64,000 bases of DNA from contig NC_064006.1 of the NCBI RefSeq assembly GCF_932276165.1, forward strand, positions 6,772,501 through 6,836,500, written 5' to 3'. This stretch comes from Plutella xylostella. Lineage: Eukaryota; Arthropoda; Insecta; Lepidoptera; Plutellidae. The notes beneath the pieces were generated by a model. The model was not told where the DNA came from and ran no database searches. It saw only the letters and a list, made by a program, of their open reading frames with translations. Both the position numbers and the translations under genes were made by a program. Of this stretch, positions 45,201-57,200 are shown in pieces. Position 1 is the stretch's first letter. The number at the start of each line of letters is the position of its first letter.

Positions 45201-48200
45201 TCATCACCCTCAGCGTGACGGTGATGGTCGAAGGGATCAGCGGTGCGAACGTGAGGCGCCGCAGCGATCTTGTAATGATCGACAATAGGATACGGCTCCT
45301 ACCTACCCATTGCAATCACCTGTTCAACATAAAACTATTTTACTTCGTACGGCTATTGTAAGAGTGCATGGTGATAACTTGGATGATTTTGTTGAAATTC
45401 GGGCTTTATTAGATGCAGGATCCCAAGGCTCTCTTATAACCTTAAATTTAGCTAGGAAGTTAGGATTAATGTTAGAACCTACGGATGAGCTGGTGAGAGG
45501 GGTAGGAGGATTAGAACTCGGTAATATTTTCGGTCGGTCTTGTGTTTCATTTTCACCTTCGGGAAAGCGGTTTCCGGTTATTTCCACTCCGGTTACTTGC
45601 TTACGGAATCTTGTCGGTAATCAGCCAACATTTAATTTAAATGAATCGGTATTAAATTTATGTGAAGGACTGTTCTTAGCTGATCCAGAGTTTCATAAGT
45701 CCAAACCAGTTGAGTTATTACTCGGTTCGGATGTTTACGGTTCACTAGTCGGTGGTGATAAAATTACTTTAGGTACAAACGGTTTAACGGCGTATAATTC
45801 GGTATTTGGTTACATTTTATTGGGACCTATTGATCATTCGTTTGACGTAACTTCGGAGCCAGCAGGTGATGTTTTTGCTTTATCACTTTCGGATGCTTTA
45901 CAAAAGTTTTGGGAGGTTGAGGAGCCTCCATCGGTTTCACAGATCACCCCAGCTGATGAGGAGTGTGAACAGCTTTATAAGCAAAATACACATCGGCTAT
46001 CAGACGGTCGGTTCTCTACTCGACTTTTATTTGTTTCCTCGCGTCCAGTGTTAGGTGAGTCTCGTTACATAGCCGAGAAACAATTTCATGCGGTAGAAAG
46101 ACGGCTTATGAAAAATTCGGTCTTAAGAAAGGAGTACATCAGTTTTATGCGGAAGTATGAAGAACTGGGACATATGTCGGTTTCAAAATTTAATTATAAA
46201 TCGGGCGAGGAACACTTTTTTATCCCACATCATGCGGTTTTTAAATATTCGGGTGACGTGCCCAAAATTCGGGTGGTTTTTAATGGCAGTTGCGTCACAT
46301 CTACGGGCGTATCATTGAATCAGTGTCTTCACACTGGTCCCAAATTACAAAGGGACATAACGGACATTTTATTAAATTTTCGGAGACATAAAATTATTTT
46401 CATTTGTGACGTCAAACAAATGTTTCGGCAAACGGTAATAGACGAATCGGATCGGAAGTACCAACTTATATTATGGCGGGAGTCTCCTGATCAGCCTCTC
46501 CTCACATATGAGTTGTGTACTAACACTTACGGGTTGCGGTGTAGCCCGTACATTGCTGATCGAACAATCTTGGAGCTCGCCGAGCAAGAGCGTGAAAGCC
46601 TTCCTCGTGCGGCAGCGGTTTTAAGAACAGATGTGTACGTAGATGACATAATCACTGGTACGGATTCGGAATCTGATGCGTTGAGCCTTCAGCAAGAACT
46701 CATTACTTTAATGAAATCGGGTGGTTATGAGCTCCGTAAATGGATTTCAAATAGCTCAGCAATTCTACAAGGTTTACCTGATGATCATAAACAATTACCT
46801 CTCTTATTTGAAAATTCGGAAAATCCCCATACGGTTGCGGTTCTCGGCGTTTTGTATGATCCGGTTCGAGATGTCTTTTCTTATAAACTAAATCTTGGTG
46901 CATCGAGTTCGGACACTAAACGATCTATTTTATCTGTAGTTGCCCGGATATTTGACCCTAAGGGTTGGATTTGCCCAGTAGTGTATTGGGTTAAATGTTT
47001 ACTGCAGCGTTTTTGGCTAAACAAGCTCGATTGGAATGACCCTTTACCTTCGGATTTGTTGCGTGAGTGGCAAGCGTTTCGGGAAGACTTGGTTAACCTT
47101 AAAAGGTTGGCTATTCCTCGATGTACTATGACTAAGCCTGCAAGCAGCTACTCATTACATGGGTTCTGTGATGCTTCGGAGTTAGGTTTTGCGGCAGTGG
47201 TTTATTTGCGATCAAGTAACCAAGACGGCTCGGTGTCGGTACACTTGCTCATGGCTAAGAGCAAGGTCGCCCCTCTCAGGACACGTCCCACCATTCCTAA
47301 ATTGGAGTTGTGTGGAGCCGTGCTACTGGTTAAGCTTCTCAATCATGTGAGTCTTTGTCTTCAAAGATCCGTTGAATTTGAGGAGATAGTTGGATGGACC
47401 GACAGTATGATTTCTTTGGCATGGATTAATACATCACCTCATACTCTTCAAGTATACGAGGCTAACAGAGTTTCACAAATTCAAAATTCTGCGGTTACTA
47501 TCACCTGGCGACATGTACCTAGCAATTTGAATCCGGCAGACGTCGCTTCACGCGGGTCAACGGCTTCAACGTTACTTTCTCATCCATTGTGGTGGGAACC
47601 TGCCTGGCTTACTCAACATGAGTCCGCCTGGCCCTCTCGCGAGGTGGAGAGGCCTTCGGAACTGCCTGGTATTAGATGTTGTGCAGTTACTAAAACGGAA
47701 TCGGATTCGGAATTTGAGTGGATTTTAGACAGATATAGTTCACTTGATAAATTAATATCGGCTACAGGTTGGATTCGGAGATTTATTCATAATTGTAAAA
47801 ATAAAAATAATCGGATTGCAAAGCAATATTTAACGGTGACAGAAAGGAAAGAATCCTTACTTTGTTGGGTCAGTTTGATTCAAAAGAAACATTTCGGTTC
47901 GGAAATTGAAGCTCTAGGTAACGGCGAGCAGATCAGAGGCAATTTAAGGAGTCTTACTCCATTCGTAGACTCTCGTGGACTGTTGCGCGTTGGCGGTCGG
48001 CTCCAAAATGCGGAGATCGGATTAGAAGCAAAACATCCCTTGCTTCTGCCAAAATCGGGACATTTCGTAAAACTTTTAATTTTGGATTTGCATTTGAAAA
48101 ATTGTCATGCGGGACCAAATGCTCTTACGGCTATATTACAACGGAATTTTTGGGTACTTTCAGCTAGGAGAGCTGTCAGGAATGTCACTTTTAAGTGCAT

Positions 48201-51200
48201 TCAATGTTACAAATTGAAAGGCCTGACGACTCAGCCTTTGATGGGTAATTTGCCTCGTGATCGCGTTACTTCGGCTAGACCTTTTCAAGGTATCGGTACG
48301 GATTTTGCTGGACCTTTCCAGGTCAAAACACATAAGTTACGGAATCCGAAAATCACCAAAGCATACTTATGCGTGTTCGTGTGTCTGGCCACAAAATCGG
48401 TTCACCTGGAGTTGGTTTCGGAACTATCTACTGAGGCTTTTATTGCCGCCTTGTCTCGGCTTGTGTCAAGGCGCGGCTTGCCCTCCCTTATTCGGTCGGA
48501 CTGTGGCACTAATTATAAGGGTGCTGATAATTATTTAAGGGAAGTTTATCGTTTTTTGGAACAAAATCTAAATTATATCGGTCATAATATGTCCAAGCGC
48601 GGTATTACTTGGATTTTTGATCCTCCAGCTTGTCCATCATGGGGTGGTTTGTTTGAGGCTGCGGTTAAATCGGCGAAAACTCATTTAAAACGGTGTATAG
48701 GGGAAACAAAATTAACTTTTGAGGAACTTAGCACGGTTTTCTGCAAAATTGAGGCCGTACTGAACTCTAGAAACTCTAGAAACTCTAGAACCGTACTGAA
48801 CAAAGATGTGTCCCATCTCCTCAAGCCCTCATGATCTGGAGGTATTGACCCCTGGTCATTTTCTTATCGGTCATCCGCTGGATGCTCTACCGGAGTATCC
48901 GTTGCAAGATGTGAAGATGAATAGATTAAGTCGGTTTCAGCTGTTACAGCAAATTTCACAAAGTTTTTGGCATCGGTGGCACTTAGAATATCTTCACACT
49001 TTGCAACAGCGGGTCAAATGGACGGACTCCACCTCTCCTCCTAAGGAAGGTGATTTAGTTCTGCTGAAAGAGGACAACGTCCCTCCTCTTCAGTGGAATC
49101 GTGGTCGGATAATTAAACTCTACCCAGGATCGGATGGTGTGGTCAGATTAGCGGATATTCGGGTTGCAAATGGAGCAACGCTCAAGCGGGCAATAGGTAG
49201 GCTATCTAGACTGCCTTTAGACTAATTACAAAAAAAAATCGGTTGTTCGTATATACTTGTATACTTATTTATTTTTAAGCAGCGGTTACTGCTTAGGCGG
49301 GAGAATGTTCGGTACCGACGAACACTTTAATAATTGTATGTGGGTAGGTTCTTATATTTGTATGTGGGTAGGTTCTTTTATTTTTGACAGTCTACTCAGT
49401 CGTTGGCAGCCTCTCGTCGGGTTATCTGCTCTTGTATTTCGGCGCGGTCTCGATATTCGCAATATTTGTATTTTCGGTTAAATATTACCAGCTGCTATTA
49501 GGCATTATATTTGTGTATACGATTATAAGTGGACATGTGATTTTGTGTGTGAGAACCTCAAGATTAAAACGGATTACTCAAGCATCGGGAGGGCCCCCCA
49601 CGCCGAGCTTTGGACCTTGAACCATCACGTGAGCAAAAACCTATATAATATTTATTTTATTAAATATATTTATCCAACACAAACATTGTCATAAAAAGAG
49701 GATGGGCAAAAATATATGGGAGCTGGGACCACCCTCCAATAGCAATAAGACTAACATCGTTGGATAGGTCTTGTCAATAGGAATAACTTTTGCTTTGACA
49801 GCTTTGTTGTCACAGTTGTCCGTTCAGAGATATTTGACTTATAAGTTCCGATACTCGTCAGTTCATCTTACTGCTATTGGAGGCTGGACCACCCTCCAAT
49901 AGCAGTAAGACTAACGTCGTTGGATAGGTCTTGTCAATAGGAATAACTTTTGCTTTGACAGCTTTGTTGTCACAGTTGTCCGTTCAGAGATATTTGACTT
50001 ATAAGTTCCGATACTCGTCAGTTCATCTTACTGCTATTGGAGGCTGGACCACCCTCCAATAGCAGTAAGACTAACGTCGTTGGATAGGTCTTGTCAATAG
50101 GAATAACTTTTGCTTTGACAGCTTTGTTGTCACAGTTGTCCGTTCAGAGATATTTGACTTATAAGTTCCGATACTCGTCAGTTCATCTTACTGCTATTGG
50201 AGGCTGGACCACCCTCCAATAGCAGTAAGACTAACGTCGTTGGATAGGTCTTGTCAATAGGAATAACTTTTGCTTTGACAGCTTTGTTGTCACAGTTGTC
50301 CGTTCAGAGATATTTGACTTATAAGTTCCGATACTCGTCAGTTCATCTTACTGCTATTGGAGGCTGGACCACCCTCCAATAGCAGTAAGACTAACGTCGT
50401 TGGATAGGTCTTGTCAATAGGAATAACTTTTGCTTTGACAGCTTTGTTGTCACAGTTGTCTGCTATTGGAGGGTGGTCCAGCCTCCAATAGCAGTAAGAT
50501 GAACTGACGAGTATCGGAACTTATAAGTCAAATATCTCTGAACGGACAACTGTGAAACAAAGCTGTCAAAGCAAAAGTTATTCCTATTGACAAGACCTAT
50601 CCAACGACGTTAGTCTTACTGCTATTGGAGGGTGGTCCAGCCTCCAATAGCAGTAAGATGAACTGACGAGTATCGGAACTTATAAGTCAAATATCTCTGA
50701 ACGGACAACTGTGACAATAAAGCTGTCAAAGCAAAAGTTATTCCTATTGACAAGACCTATCCAACGATGTTAGTCTTAATGCTATTGGAGGGTGGTCCCA
50801 ATCTGCCCATTGTCATTAGGTAGGTACTTTTTATAGCTGTGCTTGTTACTTGTGAGTCACAACCTAAGGACCACTTCTTGAAGCTAGGAATGTATTGATA
50901 AGCTATTATGATAAATTGATGATTCATCCCTCCTTCATAATGTCAGTTCATCTTACTGCTATTGGAGGATGGACCACCCTCCAATAGCAGTAAGACTAAC
51001 GTCGTTGGATAGGTCTTGTCAATAAGAATAACTTATGCTTTGACAGCTTTGTTGTCACAGTTGTACGTTCAGAGATATTTGACTTATAAGTTCCGATACT
51101 CGTCAGTTCATCTTACTGCTATTGGAGGCTGGACCACCCTCCAATAGCAGTAAGACTAACGTCGTTGGATAGGTCTTGTCAATAGGAATAACTTTTGCTT

Positions 51201-54200
51201 TGACAGCTTTGTTGTCACAGTTGTCCGTTCAGAGATATTTGACTTATAAGTTCCGATACTCGTCAGTTCATCTTACTGCTATTGGAGGCTGGACCACCCT
51301 CCAATAGCAGTAAGACTAACGTCGTTGGATAGGTCTTGTTAATAGGAATAACTTATGCTTTGACAGCTTTGTTGTCACAGTTGTCCGTTCAGAGATATTT
51401 GACTTATAAGTTCCGATACTCGTCAGTTCATCTTACTGCTATTGGAGGCTGGACCACCCTCCAATAGCAGTAAGACTAACGTCGTTGGATAGGTCTTGTC
51501 AATAGGAATAACTTTTGCTTTGACAGCTTTGTTGTCACAGTTGTCTGCTATTGGAGGGTGGTCCAGCCTCCAATAGCAGTAAGATGAACTGACGAGTATC
51601 GGAACTTATAAGTCAAATATCTCTGAACGGACAACTGTGACAACAAAGCTGTCAAAGCAAAAGTTATTCCTATTGACAAGACCTATCCAACGACATTAGT
51701 CTTACTGCTATTGGAGGGTGATCCAGCCTCCAATAGCAGTAAGATGAACTGACGAGTATCGGAACTTATAAGTCAAATATCTCTGAACGGACAACTGTGA
51801 CAATAAAGCTGTCAAAGCAAAAGTTATTCCTATTGACAAGACCTATCCAACGATGTTAGTCTTAATGCTATTGGAGGGTGGTCCCAATCTGCCCATTGTC
51901 ATTAGGTAGGTACTTTTTATAGCTGTGCTTGTTACTTGTGAGTCACAACCTAAGGACCACTTCTTGAAGCTAGGAATGTATTGATAAGCTATTATGATAA
52001 ATTGATGATTCATCCCTCCTTCATAATAGTATCATTATTAATTATTCTTTCAATAAAATTCACACTTCACTTATCCGATATTTCCTCAACAATCGATGAA
52101 TGTGACCGAATTTTTCACCCAACAAATAAATATACTTAAGTATCTTGCCCACAAACTAACGAACTACTAATTTATAGCGACGGGATGCTGGCCAACCTTT
52201 AAGGGTGTTCAGGCTAACGGCTCATTTAAATATTAAACTTACACACGCTTTAGCCGCCTCCGCCAAGATTCGCCGTACCCAAACCACCTAGTAAAAACTT
52301 TAAACGGATCAATGAACCGTTAGGAGTTTCAGTCTAATGCCTGCCTAACACCATGCCATGCACCATGCCTAGTGTTTCAGCCTAAGCCAGTTTATCACAC
52401 CAGCACCTATACTCCCCAGTCCGCTACCCCTACGCGGGGCAAGCGGTAGGCGAGGTGCGGTGGCGCAAGACCTCCGACTCACCCTCCCTGATGGCCATGA
52501 AGGCCATACGGCGCGTGCTGGACGCGTGGTGGGGCGAGCGCCGCCGCGCCGCGCCGCGACAGCTGACGCAGCCGTTTCACCTCGGCAGGGAGTCTTCTGG
52601 GTGAGTTGATAGAATATGCAGTGGTCAATAAGACCGGTGATATTTTCCAGAGCCTAAAAACTTTATGCAATAAGTAGGGAGAAGCATGTGAATAGATGAT
52701 AGAGCGGTGGTAGCTTGTTGGGTAAGCGCCCATTTCTCACGACCCATGGCCATACACGGATTAAAATTCTTTGAAGACGGTCACCCTGACTGTGAAGAGG
52801 GAATACGGCACGTGGTTGAGTGGTGTATCATCGAATAAAGCTTCTGTGATCGATAGGTAAGTACAATGGTCCAGCCAATTTTTTATTTTTACATCGCTAA
52901 ACTTAAATCTTATGTCTTCATTCTTCAGAATCGACAATAATGTATAAAATTATAATTATATCTGACTGAACATACTAGTCGTATTTAATCAGTATATAAT
53001 TACCTCGTACCAACTACACATTCATTTATTCATGGTTTTTTCCTTCTCACCTCTAGAGGTAGCTGGGGCCACTTCAGCCAGCTCGCAGTCTGGTCGCTCC
53101 GAGCCGTGGGCTGCGGCGCAGTCATCCACGGCACGGAGCCACAGAAGCTGCTGCTAGTCTGTGACTTCTCCCACACCAACATGCTGGGACAGCGCACCCT
53201 CAAGGCTGGTCCACTCGCGCCCTGCCCGTTTAATACTGTGAGGAAACGACACTCGCCGTACTATTTGTTGTGTGCTCCGGTGAGTGGCTTTTTGTTTGTT
53301 CGATTGTGTTCTGAAATGTCTAAATGATGTGTTCATCTTGTAGGTGTACTTAACTATATATAATAGTACCTCCACACCCGAGTCCCTGAGTCAGAGAGCT
53401 CTTAAGTCAGCCTATAGCACTTGTATAACATTTAACGTATAATATCGTAGATCCGGTCAGCTACAAAATTATTGGAAGATGGTGAGACGAATGAAGATGA
53501 AGAAGAAATTCGAGTTCCACCGGCAGAGCATCGAGGGTTCCACGCGGACGATACGGCAGACTACGTTGATACGGTCACAGACCTACACATAACTAACAAA
53601 ACATTCAGTCATCGAAACAAAGATAGACCTAAGATTGGAGATAAGGAAGATAAAGATCAAAACGATAAAAGCGAAGCGAAAGTATACAATTATTTGTATG
53701 AATTAACAAAAGACATCGAAAATAATGATAAGCAACCCATCACATATACAACAACGCCAATAGTAACCGATTACGATAGTGAAAAACCTAATCAAGATCG
53801 TAACACAGAAGAAGACATCGAAAAAAATACAACTGAAGTCAAACCCGAAAAAACAGATAGAAGTCCTCTTGATGATGATAGGTTCTTAGTAGATGCGGGA
53901 AAGGGAGAGGTAGACGAAGACAAAATAGATGTTGATGATGACTTATCCGTGAAAGAAAAGGATGACTCTGTTATGTATGGCACCGACTCTAGAAGGATGG
54001 TGTTTATCAATACAACACCTGCGAAAGATGGAAAGTTAAATGAAGCTACTTTTCCAAATTTTGAAAGGTTAGTTATACCTTTATTGCATAATACTATCAA
54101 GATTTCTTATTTTTGCTAGGTTACCTATTGTTGTTAATCCTGAATCCATGACAATGAAACGCAAGAACAGTTAGTAATGCCCAATTTTATCCCGGAATTC

Positions 54201-57200
54201 CCACCGGAAATTCTTATGAAGCGGGAAAGTCTATTTAGTTACTAATATTATAGTTTTGTTCCCATTATAACTACTTGTAACTTTTATATGTTTAAAAAAG
54301 AAGTTTATTCTTTTAATTTCCTTCATAGGCTACCGAACCCGAGTACTGTGGGAAGGCGGAGTAACTTGGAGCCACACCAACAACACAGTCAGAATAACCC
54401 GCTCATGGTCGCCAAACATAATCTCAATGAGGTAAGCGACTATTTAACACCCTTTTACAGTCAACTACTACAAATGATGATAGATGTTTACTGAAACCTG
54501 GAGGCATAGCGTATTTGGATACAAGTTTATGCTGCTCCTACGTGCCAGTGCCTTTTGTCAACTCGACCAGTGATAAAATTTAACCCTGTTATGTACTGTG
54601 TAAGTCCACATGATATGACTGTAAATGTGCATATTTATAACTGTTTAATGTGACTTCAGTTTACTTTCGAGGCGCGGAGACTAACGTACGAAGACCCGCG
54701 TCCCCACAAGGTAATCAAATAACACAGAAGTACGAGTAATATATACCTACATTTCATATCTACTACTCTCAAGTCTCTCTTCGTTCATTTCTGAACTGTC
54801 TTCTTCAGCGGGGTACCTACTTAAAACAATACATGGCCTTATGGTTGTTTAACCGAAAACTCTGATTTACCTTTACTTATACTATCTTCCTATATGTAGC
54901 CAATGTAACTTCAATATCTTCAAATTGGAGACCAGGTCGATATCGATTCCAGTCGGGACAGGTAGATGTTTGTTGAAAGCAATTCAGGAAAGTTCAACAT
55001 TTGTGTTGTGTAAAGTGTATGACACATTTTAGAAACAACTCTTTTCACTCACTACCTATATACCACTTAAATATTATTATTGTTTAAAAATTATGGTTTT
55101 TACGTGCAAAATCATTAGGATTAAGTATACTGTGTTTGGCAATAAAAACCATTTTCTTTCTTTCTTTCTTTCTTACACTCCAGTCTTGTGGGTGAATTTC
55201 CCGCGGCCAAAAATTGCGTGGCATCAATGAAATTGGTACTAAAAAACCAATTTATAATTTTCTAATATTTTTTTCCGGTTAAGTGAAATAGTTATCTATG
55301 TGTAGCACTAAATATTTTATTAATACGATTAATGGATATTTTTAAAAAAAATATTAAACCCCCAAATCTTTCATTGCCGTGTCTGTCCCCATGTTACCAC
55401 GTTTTGTATTATTCTTCATTGATGAAAAAATATTGAGTATTGATAGTTAAACTTAGTTTCATTTGATACATTAATAGTTAAAGTATTGTCACGGAATACA
55501 TTTATTGAAATATATAAAGAATATAACGAACGGTAAGTGAAAATTCATGTGTCCCAGAACTTCTGTTCATTGCCGTGTCCTAAACATGATCAAGGCTATT
55601 GTTTTACCTATGAACTTGGGTGCCCCCCTCAGTGCGCTAATCGTTTCTTACAAGTGTCGCCTAACTGCTCGACGTGGAAGGAGGTACATCGGTGCCCGCG
55701 TTTTTGCGCTATAGTGAAAATCAGTAAAAATTTTGGGGACTGGACATTTTTTCTTTCATTGCCGTGGATAGATATAACTTCTATAAAATTAAGTTTGTCT
55801 TCTAGAGTTAGCATTCAAAAGAAAGCTTTTTGAAAATATTTACCTTATAAAGTGTTTATTTCTTCGAATAGTTAATACTTTTTTAGTTAAAAAAATTCAA
55901 AATTCAAAATTCAAATGATTTATTGCATACTAAGTGTGTACATGGTGTTATATTCTTAATACTAGGCACTTACAACTTAGTAACCTATTTAATAGTAAGT
56001 TATTTATATATAATGCCTTGTTTTTCATCGCCATGCTTTCATTTCCGTGGCTTCCGTGGCCAATATTTGCTATGGCAATGAAAAAAAAAGCCACGGCAAT
56101 GAAAAAAATTTCATTGCCATGTCTTGTAAAATAATTTGTATTCATTGCCGTGGTTATGTTATTCATTTCCGTGGCCAGGTTATTCATTTCCGTGACTTAT
56201 GTTTTCATCGCCGTGGTATGTATGATTAGGCAAAGTAACATATCTTTTACCTGTAATACAGGTAATACCGATCACTGACATTACCTACAGAACTAGTCAA
56301 ATTACCTCTTTCTGCAGTGCGTTAAAACGGGTGCGTATCGCGATGTATAAAAACGAAATACGAGTATATAAAATTACATTAATAATAACAATCACAACAT
56401 AATTATAATGAACGTTATGTATAAATAAGACCGGTGGTAGCTCAGTCGGGTAAGCGCCCGCTTCCCACTCCAATAATGCGGGTGCGAATTCCGGCGCTGA
56501 CATGTACCAATGTGTTCCTTTGAATTTAAATACAATGTATACCATCGCTCTTACGGTGAAGGAAAACATCGTGAAGAACCCTGCATATCTACCTATAGAT
56601 TTAGCACATCAAGATAATATGTGAACCCACCAACTCGCTGTGGACCAGCGTGGTGGGAAATGGCCCAAGCTTAGAAAGGCAGCAGCTTAGACCTTGGGGA
56701 TATGCACATTGCACAAAGGTACATTCGAGAGAGCCAGGTGCAGGTACTTACACCTCCCACAGATAGTAGAATAGAATATAATAGAACATACATCTCTGCA
56801 GGAACTCATCTGGATGCTAAGTGGCCTTAATGCTGCTTGCAACGTGTAGGCCTCCGTATGAACTTGGGCAAGACAAAAGTCATGTAGAATGTTCACATAA
56901 AACCGGAGCCGGTGATCGTTCGTGAGACAACTATCGAAGTTGTGCAATAATATGACTACCTGAGGCAGACTATTCGGCTAGGCAGAAGCAACTTCGACAA
57001 GGAGGCTGAAAGGCGCATCCAACAGTCTTCAACCATTGCGCCCTGCCAGTTATGACACATGGTGCAGAGGGTTTTACCTTTTTGGCCTAAGATTTATTTG
57101 CCTAATCTCTTATTGCATAGTAACGTTTGGTCAAAGTCTCGTTTCGCCGAAAATTGTATGGCATAAATCTCGTTTAGTAAAAAGTTATTTCGCATAATCT

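Larger units (their letters stand above)
25680..49679 (+). mobile_element. BEL/Pao LTR retrotransposon 2, 24.0 kb with nested insertions
   Basis: LTRs of 374 bp (25680-26053 and 49306-49679), starting TG and ending CA, differ at one base. CAAAC at 25675-25679 and 49680-49684 is the 5-bp target duplication. The element's own sequence is the two LTRs, a leader (26054 to about 26360 and about 42890-43288), gag and pol (43289-49225). Everything else is inserted: a LINE with a hAT element and a large foldback inside it, plus an RTE fragment in gag. It is in the transcription sense of the CAP gene, in intron 4. Confidence 0.95.
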
